Below, piece after piece: positions 19,029 through 25,942 of a stretch of 25,942 nucleotides of DNA. The stretch is taken from the IMG/VR virus record IMGVR_UViG_3300010354_000559, positions 1 to 25,942 of that record, one strand, 5' to 3'. This DNA comes from a virus. The notes beneath the pieces were generated by a model. It worked only from the letters and a program-made list of their open reading frames with translations, was not told the DNA's origin and made no database searches. Each line of letters starts with the position of its first letter. The first letter of the stretch is position 1. The position numbers were made by a program, and so were the translations under genes.

Positions 19029-20497
19029 TTCTTTAACTGAATTGTAATTATTTCATAATTAAAATTTTCTTCGTTATAGATTTTAATTCTTTCAATAAGG
19101 TGATTGAGCGTATAGTTTTTTCTTGACTTGTATGTACAATCATCGGAGATATCATAAAGTATTGCTTTGGTTTTATTTTTTCCTTTTCTTAAAACTCTTC
19201 CAATTGATTGAAGATTTCGAATTCTTGATTTGCTTGGTGAAGCAAAAATAACATTGTGTAAATTTTTAATATTGATGCCAGTACTAAAAGTTCCGTAAGA
19301 TGCAACGATTACTGCATTATTTTCTTTTTCAGTAATTTCTCTTACAAGTTCTCTTTCTTCCGCATCCACTCCACCATGAACAAAAAATACTTTACGATCA
19401 TCTCGCTTATGTGTATTTATGAGATTAAATAAAGGCTCTCCATGTGTGGCAACCCGACTATAAAGAACTAATGTATTTCCTTTGAGATCTAACGTTAAAT
19501 TTGTGATAAATTTATTTCTTTTTTCGTGAGAGATAAGATATTGAATCTCATCTTCATAGGTTTCAAATTTTTGTGGTGGTTGTTTGAGAACAATGCAATT
19601 GATATCTAACGTTGACAGATGACCTTGTTCCATCAGTTCTGCAGTCTTAGTGACTTTATATGATGGGCCAAATAATCCTTCAAGAACCCACTTGTGTGTT
19701 TGTGTTCCGTCAAGAGTTCCAGTAAATCCAAAACGATATTTTGCATGATGCAATTTAGTCATGATAGATATAAGAGACTTACTTTTGAAAAGATGTGCCT
19801 CATCGCCTATGATGACGCTATAATCTTCAAAGAAAGAACGTTCCAATTTATAAACAGACTGCCAAGTTGTAATTGTTACAGGATGTTCATTTGTTTTTTC
19901 TTTTCCTGAATAGATACGGTGGCAATATGACTCAGCATCCCATCCATAATCCTGGAAATCTTTGTACATCTGCTCTACAAGAGATGTCGTTGGGACAACT
20001 AAAAGAATTTTTTGCCCTTTATCCACATAATATCGCACGAGGGCGTAAATCATCAGACTTTTACCTGACGCAGTGGGACTTATCAGTAACTTTCGATTAT
20101 GCCTTAGGGCATCATATACTCCCTCTATTTGATACTGACGTGGAGAATGGGAACAAATAGAGGCCATATAATCCTTTACACCTTCATATGAAATATTTTC
20201 ATTGATTTCAAATGGAAGGCCGTAAAATTTATTATCTTCGAACTTATAAGTATATCCATATTGATCGCAAAAACTAACAATCTTATCTAAAAGACCAACA
20301 TAGATTTGTTTGCTTCTTGTGTCAAATAAATGTATTTCCCCATTCCAATGTTTGTTTCTGTACTGAGGCATAAACTTCATATTTGGAACTTCGAACTTGA
20401 AATGATCTCTCAGTTCATACTCAATATGAGGTTCTGTCCGTATTTTCAGAAAAACTTCGTTTGACTTACTGATAACTAAGTTCGTATTATTAACCAT
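19025..20497 (-). CDS. uvsW: UvsW helicase
   Basis: SF2 RNA-DNA and DNA branch-migration helicase. In T4 it removes R-loops, shuts off origin initiation and drives the switch to recombination-dependent replication. It has 490 residues, near the T4 protein. An N-terminal DNA-contact domain (about 1-95) precedes Walker A SPTASGKS at 140-147, DEAH at 232-235, TGTL (motif III) at 259-262, and motif VI QSIGRVLRKGKNK near 430-445. It overlaps uvsY by eight bases upstream and copy A of the Sm-like genes downstream, forming a coupled tube protein-uvsY-uvsW-SmA chain. Confidence 0.95.
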   Translation of the reverse strand: MVNNTNLVISKSNEVFLKIRTEPHIEYELRDHFKFEVPNMKFMPQYRNKHWNGEIHLFDTRSKQIYVGLLDKIVSFCDQYGYTYKFEDNKFYGLPFEINENISYEGVKDYMASICSHSPRQYQIEGVYDALRHNRKLLISPTASGKSLMIYALVRYYVDKGQKILLVVPTTSLVEQMYKDFQDYGWDAESYCHRIYSGKEKTNEHPVTITTWQSVYKLERSFFEDYSVIIGDEAHLFKSKSLISIMTKLHHAKYRFGFTGTLDGTQTHKWVLEGLFGPSYKVTKTAELMEQGHLSTLDINCIVLKQPPQKFETYEDEIQYLISHEKRNKFITNLTLDLKGNTLVLYSRVATHGEPLFNLINTHKRDDRKVFFVHGGVDAEERELVREITEKENNAVIVASYGTFSTGINIKNLHNVIFASPSKSRIRNLQSIGRVLRKGKNKTKAILYDISDDCTYKSRKNYTLNHLIERIKIYNEENFNYEIITIQLKK

Positions 20498-20927
20498 AAC
20501 CTGCCTGGAATTTTACAAATTCAATCGCATTTTTAATTTGGTAAGTTCTATTTTGAATTACTTTAAGAATGCTCTCTAAGTAATTTAGCATAGTTTCAGA
20601 ATAGTCAATTTTGAGATTGACATTGGACAATTTTTCATCCGCATCCAAATATTTTTGCATCGTATCTTTATCCCTAATTTTTTTGGGAAAGGGATTTTCT
20701 ACATAAACATCAGGATCTGCTTTTCCGGCATAATATTCATACCTCTCGTGGCGAATATTCCTTTTCTGTTGCTCTGCCTTTTTCTTTAAAAGAACTAAGT
20801 TATTATAAAGATCAAAGTATTTTGCATGTAATGCGGGAATATTTAAAGACTCTGTGTGAAGATTATCAATATCAATTTTGGAATCTTTTTCCCACATACT
20901 TTGAATCATATCAAGGTCAATATTCAT
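20490..20927 (-). CDS. uvsY: UvsY recombination mediator
   Basis: Mediator that loads UvsX onto gp32-covered ssDNA. It has 145 residues (T4: 137). It aligns with T4 UvsY: KKKAEQQKRNIRHERYEYYAGKADPD corresponds to the AQKKVALKARLDYYSGRGDGDEF region, YLDADEKLSNVNLKIDYSETML to LSADKDVLKVDTSLQYWGILL, and the end IKNAIEFVKFQAG to IKHIQDMRAFEAG. It is largely helical, consistent with the family's oligomeric rings. ATGA overlap with the tube-fold gene before it and eight bases with uvsW after it. Confidence 0.9.
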   Translation of the reverse strand: MNIDLDMIQSMWEKDSKIDIDNLHTESLNIPALHAKYFDLYNNLVLLKKKAEQQKRNIRHERYEYYAGKADPDVYVENPFPKKIRDKDTMQKYLDADEKLSNVNLKIDYSETMLNYLESILKVIQNRTYQIKNAIEFVKFQAGYG

Positions 20928-21487
20928 AAGGGATCGCCATTTAAATCAACTATATTGTAGATAGTATACTTGAAAGATACATCTGCTGTAAAGTATTGAA
21001 CATCCGTATCTGTTGCATTAAATTCAAGTGTGGATAAAGAGTATGGCCACAAATCTTTGAATTTAATTTTAAAATTTGCATTTTGAGCACTTGTCAAAAC
21101 TTGCAAAGTTCCATCTGAATAGATGTTCATTAACTTTGATTGAGATGTATTTACGTTTGATTGTTGGTTCTGTAGATCATAAATTTCTTGCAAATCTTCT
21201 GGGTATCCAAGACCCCTCATCCAGTTTTGGATTTCCATGTAATTTTCAAGATTTTCATCTACAAGAAATCGAAGAGTAAAATCGTCGAAAACAATTTTAT
21301 CGCCAGGAGTATCAATATCCTTAAGATAAGATGGTTGAACTGCTACACCTAGAGTCATTCCTGGAATGTTGGCCGTATTACTCAGGAAAGCAACTTTCGG
21401 TGCCCTGTTCAACATAAATTTAAAACCAATCGGAGACAGAAAATTTCGATTCTGTACCTGATTACTAAATGCGTTACCGACTGCCAT
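20924..21487 (-). CDS. 3: Tail tube-fold protein, probably gp3 tail terminator
   Basis: Virion protein of 187 residues with the fold shared by T4 tube proteins (gp19, gp3, gp54). GDKIVFDDFTLRFLVDENLENY matches gp19's GDRTFDDWTVTVMNDEAHDA, and FKDLWPYSLSTLEFNATDTDVQYFTADVSFKY matches its KGLWPTNVGELQLDWDSNNEIQTFEVTLALDY. From memory, gp3 (tail completion and sheath stabiliser) follows gp23 in cyanophages, while gp19 sits with gp18, so gp3 is my first choice. A gp19 paralogue is the alternative. It begins after the gp23 terminator and couples to uvsY through ATGA, an odd join of a tail gene to recombination genes. Confidence 0.75.
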   Translation of the reverse strand: MAVGNAFSNQVQNRNFLSPIGFKFMLNRAPKVAFLSNTANIPGMTLGVAVQPSYLKDIDTPGDKIVFDDFTLRFLVDENLENYMEIQNWMRGLGYPEDLQEIYDLQNQQSNVNTSQSKLMNIYSDGTLQVLTSAQNANFKIKFKDLWPYSLSTLEFNATDTDVQYFTADVSFKYTIYNIVDLNGDPL

Positions 21488-21498
21488 CTTTTTCTAAT

Positions 21499-21506
21499 TA
21501 TTTATC
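21499..21506 (-). promoter_or_regulatory. Late-promoter-like GATAAATA
   Basis: GATAAATA resembles the T4 late -10 (TATAAATA) and lies between the gp23 terminator and the tube-fold gene. The predicted start is only about six bases before the ATG, an unusually short leader, so it may be chance. Confidence 0.35.
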
Positions 21507-21550
21507 TAATAGATCTTCAAGGATCGGACTATCGATAGCGTAACGGATAC

Positions 21551-21577
21551 AAAAAAAGAGGGTCCCGAAGGACCCTC
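21551..21577 (-). terminator. Strong intrinsic terminator after gp23
   Basis: GAGGGTCC (21577-21570) pairs perfectly with GGACCCTC (21565-21558) around a UUCG tetraloop, followed by seven U (21557-21551). It lies 24 bases after the gp23 stop and is the best terminator in the window, separating capsid from tail/recombination genes. Confidence 0.95.
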
Positions 21578-21600
21578 CAGTGAACTCTTGTGAGTATGGA

Positions 21601-23049
21601 TCACATGAGATTCTTAACGGCAACGCGACGATAGTAGCGGTTGCTGTTGACGCGAAGACGACCCAGACCTTGATCAGTACCTTCTGCAAATGGGTTTGCA
21701 ACGATACCGTAGCGGGTCTTAAAGCCGATCTTAGGCTGGAAGGTGTTCTCACCAACGGCACGAACCATTTGGAGAGGAACATATGGGCAATAGAACAGAC
21801 CAGCATCATAAGGGGAAGAACCCTTATAACCAACAACGTAGTATTGGTTGCTGCCTTGTGCCAGACCGCTGTTATCAGCAGCCAGGTTTGCCGAATAAGG
21901 ATCGATATATACGCGATACTTACCTTGGATTGTGCCAGCAAAGGTGTTGCCGGTGTCATCAACGTTCAGGTTAGCGTTGAGTGCAGGGGTGTAATCCAGA
22001 ACACCAGCCATGGTCAGTGCTGAAGCAACGTCAGCAGAACACATGATGATGTTACCCTTGCCGCGACGAGTTCTCTGAGCGATTCTGTTAGCATCTCTTT
22101 CGATTTGGAACAGAAGACCCTTGAACTTCTCAACGGACCAACGACCGTTGGAGTCGATGTCGAGGTCGAATACACCAGCGGTCGCGGTGTTTTCTACAGC
22201 ACCTTGTTCAGCAATCTTGTAGATGGTGCGGATAACTTCACGGTTAATCTCAGCAAGAATCTCAGTTGAGAGAATATTTGCGAGTTCCGCTTCAGCATTC
22301 AGACCATGGATTGCCTTGAGGTCTTGAGCAAGCTCAAGTGAGTACTCAGCCTTCAGAGCGCGTGACTTTGCAGTAACGGTAACTTTCTCGATTGAGAAAG
22401 CCATCTGGTTGAACTGATTACCATCGCCATTACCCAGGTTCTCAGAATCGCCAGTTGGCATACCTGAACCAACATTATATGCGGTTGAGGTTGCAGAACC
22501 AACGGGGTTAAGAATTGAAGGGTTGGTGCCGCTTTGAGCGGTTGTACCAATACCAGCAGCGGCATCAGCAAAACCACCTTCAACGTTGAAACCACTATCT
22601 TGACCTGAGAATGAAGTATCAACTTCATTGAAGAATGCTTCAGTTCCGCTCTGAGTGTTGTAGCGGGAGCGCATTGCGAAGATGAGACCAGTAGGACCGC
22701 TCATTGGTTGAACGCCAGCCAGGTCATAAGCGACCAGGTTAGGCATTGAACGACGGATCAGAGAGATCAGAACTGGGTCAAAACCTGCATTAGGACCAGC
22801 TGCGGGTGCAGTACCACCACCGGTACCACCACCGAAACCGCCATAAGCACCAGCAGCGTTAGCTGCGTTGGTTGGGGTCTCCATCAGGCTCATGCCGGAG
22901 GAGAATGCGGACTCCTCGCGGAGGAATCTTTCTTGGTTCTCTAACAGGACAGCGGTTACCGCTCTACGATGGGAATCTTTGATTGGATCAAGACCCTCAT
23001 AGTTGAGGAGTGGGGCCCACTTTTCCTGCAGATGTTCTGCGTGGAACAT
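21601..23049 (-). CDS. 23: gp23 major capsid protein precursor
   Basis: Precursor of the major head subunit, HK97 fold. It has 482 residues (T4: 521). The N-terminal delta region (about 1-60) is helical and charged. A glycine/alanine-rich stretch follows (about 62-88), then LISLIRRSMPNLVAYDLAGVQPMSGPTGLIFAMRSRY, which matches T4 gp23 (MVRRAIPNLIAFDICGVQPM). Gp21 should cleave after an (L/I)-x-E site; LME at 55-57 is the best placed, with LLE (35-37) and LRE (43-45) as others. AAAGG about eight bases before ATG serves as ribosome site. Codon use looks more GC-rich than neighbouring genes, as expected for a highly expressed gene. Confidence 0.97.
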   Translation of the reverse strand: MFHAEHLQEKWAPLLNYEGLDPIKDSHRRAVTAVLLENQERFLREESAFSSGMSLMETPTNAANAAGAYGGFGGGTGGGTAPAAGPNAGFDPVLISLIRRSMPNLVAYDLAGVQPMSGPTGLIFAMRSRYNTQSGTEAFFNEVDTSFSGQDSGFNVEGGFADAAAGIGTTAQSGTNPSILNPVGSATSTAYNVGSGMPTGDSENLGNGDGNQFNQMAFSIEKVTVTAKSRALKAEYSLELAQDLKAIHGLNAEAELANILSTEILAEINREVIRTIYKIAEQGAVENTATAGVFDLDIDSNGRWSVEKFKGLLFQIERDANRIAQRTRRGKGNIIMCSADVASALTMAGVLDYTPALNANLNVDDTGNTFAGTIQGKYRVYIDPYSANLAADNSGLAQGSNQYYVVGYKGSSPYDAGLFYCPYVPLQMVRAVGENTFQPKIGFKTRYGIVANPFAEGTDQGLGRLRVNSNRYYRRVAVKNLM

Positions 23050-23095
23050 TTGCGTTTACCTTTTGTGAATGTTTACGTTTGATTTAATCTTAAAT

Positions 23096-24208
23096 TCAGT
23101 TTTTGGCCACAGCCTGAAGGGTTCTGAGATATGCAGCCATTGTACCCGAAACTGATTCGGATGCCTGGTCTACACCTTCAGAAAGGGTTTCGGTGTGTGC
23201 CTTTGGAGTTTTACTTGCTGGGAAATATGATTCTCTCAGCATCTCCAGTTTTTCACGATATTCTTCCTCACTTTCAAACTCAACACTTTCGGAAAGTGAA
23301 GCGAGCTTCTCTTTCTGAGTAGCAGCAAGGCCCTCAGAAACTTGATCTAAGATCCCATCAGCAACCGACTCTGCGAGACGCTTGTTAAGGGAAATATTTT
23401 TCTCAATTTGCTCGTTGAGTTTTGTCTCCATTTCATCAAGTTTGTCTACCATGCTCTCGATAACATCATATTTATCTTCAGGAATTGTTACATAATGTTC
23501 TTCAAAAAGTCCCTTCATACCTGAAAGGAACGATTCAGTAAGCTCGGTCTTCAGACCGTGCTCAATAGCAAGTTCATTTTCGGTGAACCATTCTTCGGAA
23601 ACATATTCAAGATAAGAATCAACACGCTCAGCGAGTGCTTCTTTGATTTCTTGAATTTCTTCCATCATTTGCTGCTCATATTCAGCAGCAACTGCTTCTC
23701 TGATTTCATTAACTTTTGATTTCAGAGCAGCTTCAAAGATAATTTTTGCTTTTTCTTTGAAGTCTTCGGATAACTCTTCGCCACCGAGGAGAGCATTTAC
23801 ATCATCTTCGATTTGGAAAGATTCTTCCATTTCTGTTTCTTTCTTATTTTTTTTCTTACCTTCCTCTTCCTCGTCTTCGTCTTCCTCTTCCTTGGCTTCT
23901 AAGAGTTCTTCGTCTTCATCATATTCATGATCTTCTTTCATACCCTTCATAGGATCAGCAGCCTTAGCACCCTTATTGACAACATCTCTTACTTGCTTCA
24001 GAGTTGCGCCAGGTGTCTTCAGTTTTGCTGAATCATCATCGGAACGATAATTTTCTGGTGTTGGGCCTCCCAGATCCTCTACATGACCAAGTTGAGTACC
24101 TGGATCTGCCATATGAGGCATTGCCTCTGCTGCCTTAGCATTTGCATTAACGGCAGTTTTGGATTGCTTAGTGCCTACTTCCATTTCTTGTAAATCTCCA
24201 CGAGACAT
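23096..24208 (-). CDS. 22: gp22 prohead scaffold protein
   Basis: Internal scaffold of the prohead, later degraded by gp21. It has 370 residues, longer than T4 gp22 (269), due to an extra N-terminal part with low-complexity regions. Seen: an alanine-rich start, an extremely acidic stretch (about 94-125, runs of E and D), a KKKNKK patch, then a long helical, glutamate-rich coiled region to about 340. Several L-x-E triplets are possible gp21 cut sites. It ends MAAYLRTLQAVAKN. It stands between gp21 and gp23 as in T4 and has its own late-promoter-like sequence and a GGAG ribosome site. Confidence 0.93.
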   Translation of the reverse strand: MSRGDLQEMEVGTKQSKTAVNANAKAAEAMPHMADPGTQLGHVEDLGGPTPENYRSDDDSAKLKTPGATLKQVRDVVNKGAKAADPMKGMKEDHEYDEDEELLEAKEEEDEDEEEEGKKKNKKETEMEESFQIEDDVNALLGGEELSEDFKEKAKIIFEAALKSKVNEIREAVAAEYEQQMMEEIQEIKEALAERVDSYLEYVSEEWFTENELAIEHGLKTELTESFLSGMKGLFEEHYVTIPEDKYDVIESMVDKLDEMETKLNEQIEKNISLNKRLAESVADGILDQVSEGLAATQKEKLASLSESVEFESEEEYREKLEMLRESYFPASKTPKAHTETLSEGVDQASESVSGTMAAYLRTLQAVAKN

Positions 24209-24241
24209 TTGAACTCTCCGTTTAACCTTAGTTATAAACTA

Positions 24242-24253
24242 TATTTATTTATT
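24242..24253 (-). promoter_or_regulatory. Late promoter upstream of gp22
   Basis: AATAAATAAATA contains two overlapping AATAAATA octamers, one base off the T4 late -10 TATAAATA, in the gap between gp21 and gp22. The predicted start leaves about 28 bases of leader before the gp22 ATG with GGAG. It fits gp55-dependent transcription of 22 and 23. Confidence 0.7.
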
Positions 24254-24256
24254 AAA

Positions 24257-24907
24257 TTAAAGATTTGAAAGAAAATCATTGAACAGATTTAATTTTTGCT
24301 CATCAAGTTTCTTTTGATCCACAAGAGTATTGATTCTCTTATAAGTTTTGGTGGCATACTTTTCACGAAGAATGCCGCCATCCCATACCCATTCTTTACC
24401 TTCCATAATTCCCGAAACAAACGCATCAGGAGCTGAAGGATCTGCTACAATATCAGCAGCAGTTGCAAGCATGAAATCTTCACCAACTACATTATGTCCC
24501 TCTCTGGTCAGTTTCAAAGATCCAACACCACGAGAAGAAACGCCCAACTTAACTCCTTCGCCAATCAGAGATTCTGCGATCTTACCCATTGGGGTTGAGA
24601 GAATCTTTGCCTTGCCGATAAAGTTAGAACCGCTTTCACGCAGAGAAACAATTTTATGAGAAACACGATCCAGATTTACAGTTGGGCCATCTGGATGACC
24701 GAGTTCTCCAAGTGCTCTTCCTTGCTGAATATGATTCTCATTGTAGCGAGAAACTTCACGGCGAAGAGTTTCCATTGGATACATGCGACCATTGCGGTTG
24801 CAAATATCACCTTGAAGAAAAACTCCTTCAATATAAAGTGATTTTTTACCGTTGCGTTCTTCAACGATAAATTCGACTGATTCGATTTCTTCCCTAATGA
24901 GTTTCAT
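24257..24907 (-). CDS. 21: gp21 prohead core protease
   Basis: Serine protease that matures the prohead by cutting gp23, gp22 and other core proteins. It has 216 residues (T4: 212). Likely catalytic residues are H71 in GELGHPDGPT and S124 or S125 in LGVSSRGVGS, the herpesvirus/T4-type maturation protease arrangement. The N-terminus YIEGVFLQGDICNRNGRMYP is typical of the family. The ATG shares a base with the stop of the preceding structural gene, and gp22 follows after a late promoter. Confidence 0.95.
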   Translation of the reverse strand: MKLIREEIESVEFIVEERNGKKSLYIEGVFLQGDICNRNGRMYPMETLRREVSRYNENHIQQGRALGELGHPDGPTVNLDRVSHKIVSLRESGSNFIGKAKILSTPMGKIAESLIGEGVKLGVSSRGVGSLKLTREGHNVVGEDFMLATAADIVADPSAPDAFVSGIMEGKEWVWDGGILREKYATKTYKRINTLVDQKKLDEQKLNLFNDFLSNL

Positions 24908-25458
24908 TATGCTTGTCCTGAGATTTGAACTTGTTGTGTGTAAAGAACTCCGCTACCAGTATCGGTAATAGCAGCAACTTTAATTGAATTTCTTAAAAGT
25001 GTATCTGGATCTGAGAATGCGGTTACGATTCCAGCAGTATTAGTTGCAATTCCAATTCTTGTTGAAAAATATCCTTCATAGTTTGAAGTATTGAACACTT
25101 CAACAACTGGAGCATGAGTGAAATTATAATAAGTTTGATTTGCCGCAGTCAAACTTACATAATCACCAATACCAAAAGGTGATGTTTGTCCTTCAGGGAA
25201 ACTAATGTATGTTGTGGATCCAGTAGTAACTCCAACAACTCTTGCAGAACCGTTATCGATTGCAAGAGTTGCTGCAGTTCCAGAAGGAACACAATAATCA
25301 CTTAAGGTAGCCGTTGGTTCCGTTCCAATTGCTACAAAAGCATTAGCTCCAGTTGCAACAACACGAAGAGTGTTGCTTCTCCCAGAAAATGCATCTGATT
25401 TTGTTGTTGTGGATGTAATGGCAAAGGAAACGCCAGATCCAACTGGTCTATGAGTCAT
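24907..25458 (-). CDS. Virion structural protein, cyanophage-specific
   Basis: Protein of 183 residues rich in T, S, A, G and V with alternating beta-strand character (for example TLRVVATGANAFVAIG, ARVVGVTTGSTTYISF, YVSLTAANQTYYNF), no cysteine beyond one, and no enzymatic motif. It resembles the beta-rich structural proteins found in cyanomyoviruses next to gp20/gp21, perhaps a head-surface or collar component; the exact role is unknown to me. It has its own late promoter (TATAAATA at 25490-25483) and its stop overlaps the gp21 start, so it is made with the head genes. Confidence 0.8.
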   Translation of the reverse strand: MTHRPVGSGVSFAITSTTTKSDAFSGRSNTLRVVATGANAFVAIGTEPTATLSDYCVPSGTAATLAIDNGSARVVGVTTGSTTYISFPEGQTSPFGIGDYVSLTAANQTYYNFTHAPVVEVFNTSNYEGYFSTRIGIATNTAGIVTAFSDPDTLLRNSIKVAAITDTGSGVLYTQQVQISGQA

Positions 25459-25482
25459 TATTCTTATAATACATTTAATAGT

Positions 25483-25490
25483 TATTTATA
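25483..25490 (-). promoter_or_regulatory. Late promoter, exact TATAAATA
   Basis: TATAAATA on the minus strand is identical to the T4 late -10 consensus and lies 25 bases before the ATG of the structural gene at 25458, right after the stop of the preceding gene. It predicts gp55-dependent expression of this gene with gp21. Confidence 0.75.
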
Positions 25491-25500
25491 ATTTACAAAA

Positions 25501-25942
25501 CTATCTACTAATTTCTTCCCAGTCTATTGCAGCATAAACTTCTTCAGAACTTGATACCGGAGATGCTGCAATAGCAAGTGTAAGTTCGTAAGGAGTTCCA
25601 GTTAAACCATTTCTTTCTAACTGGAACTTAAATAGTGCTTCCTTAAGAATATCAACATTTGGAGAACCTTGATTCGCTGAATTGAAAAATCCAGCTGCCA
25701 ATATTCTACCTCCAGTTATACCAGTTCCATTCAGTTTATATTCAACAGCACTATCAGCACCAGCACTTGTCCAGGTTCCTCCCGTAGTAGTTCCCGATGC
25801 TCTTACCTGCCAATTATAACTGATACCATTATTAACTCCCATCAAAGAAATAGCTGTTAAAATTACAATAGCATCTAAACGATCTGGAGATGATTTCAAT
25901 CTTATACTAATTACTGGATAAAAAGTTCCAGCAGCACTAAGA
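25501..25942 (-). CDS. Virion structural protein, C-terminal part (start beyond window)
   Basis: The reading frame is open to the right edge of the window, so only the last 146 residues are seen; a TTG at 25899 is not needed as a start. The visible part contains YPVISIRLKSSPDRLDAIV, YNWQVRASGTTTGGTW, SAVEYKLNGTGITGG, ALFKFQLERNGLTG and AIDWEEISR. I recognise this as a domain that ends many large cyanomyovirus structural or fibre-like proteins: a beta-rich fold with a conserved L-x-R-N-G-L block and a closing (I/V)DW(Q/E)E. It lies upstream of head genes. The complete protein cannot be judged here. Confidence 0.82.
   Translation of the reverse strand, partial: LSAAGTFYPVISIRLKSSPDRLDAIVILTAISLMGVNNGISYNWQVRASGTTTGGTWTSAGADSAVEYKLNGTGITGGRILAAGFFNSANQGSPNVDILKEALFKFQLERNGLTGTPYELTLAIAASPVSSSEEVYAAIDWEEISR

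Noticed and set aside
21498-21962. Minus-strand open frame of 154 codons
   Set aside because: Alternate frame inside the gp23 C-terminus; it runs through the gp23 terminator.
1-25942. tRNA genes, CRISPR arrays, insertion sequences, inteins, psbA/psbD-type photosynthesis genes
   Set aside because: No cloverleaf, repeat-spacer array, terminal inverted repeats with transposase, interrupted core gene or photosystem motif was seen on either strand.

Overview
The window is part of the genome of a T4-like myovirus that infects marine cyanobacteria (a Synechococcus or Prochlorococcus cyanomyovirus). Three things support this. There is a nearly complete set of T4 core replication, recombination, late-transcription and capsid genes (41, uvsX, 43, regA, 62, 44, 45, 46, 47, 55, uvsW, uvsY, a gp3/gp19-type tube protein, 23, 22, 21). 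There are cyanophage signature genes (hsp20, cobS, a CobT-like partner). There is also a protein resembling the cyanobacterial DUF3110 family. Every gene I can support lies on the minus strand, so transcription runs from high to low coordinates. I see no tRNA, CRISPR array, insertion sequence, intein or photosynthesis gene.

Layout in the direction of transcription (right to left): (1) 25942-21601, virion assembly: the C-terminus of a structural protein, a second structural protein, the gp21 protease, the gp22 scaffold and the gp23 major capsid protein, ending in a strong UUCG-loop terminator. (2) 21487-18636: tail tube-fold protein, UvsY, UvsW and an Sm-like small protein. (3) 18532-14867: the late sigma factor gp55, gp47, a DUF3110-like protein, gp46 and a small basic ORF, starting at a good sigma70-type promoter. 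(4) 14747-11029: a 55-aa twin-CX3C protein, a CobT-like VWA protein with a HEVGH motif, a 47-aa protein and the CobS/MoxR-type AAA+ ATPase. Two terminator/TATAAT junctions divide this block. (5) 11051-5933: a replisome operon of eight tightly coupled genes (DUF3310-like, gp45 clamp, 171-aa conserved protein, gp44, JmjC/cupin-like protein, DUF4338/DruA-like protein, gp62, RegA), bounded by a sigma70-type promoter and an intrinsic terminator. (6) 5860-5266: Hsp20 and a 54-aa gene. (7) 5210-1: a terminator interlocked with a consensus sigma70 promoter, then two Sm-like proteins, the gp43 DNA polymerase, UvsX and gp41 (C-terminus beyond the window).

Blocks 5 and 7 make the replisome and recombinase. 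Block 3 and UvsW/UvsY make the recombination-dependent replication machinery and the late sigma factor. Block 1 makes the capsid.

The least explained parts are four: the CobS/CobT-like AAA+-VWA module with an apparent metallopeptidase motif and its small partners; the cupin and DUF4338 genes wedged between the two clamp-loader subunits; a set of three Sm-like paralogues next to replication genes; and several compact terminator/promoter switches. All family assignments are by reading motifs and from memory of the families. No database search was run.
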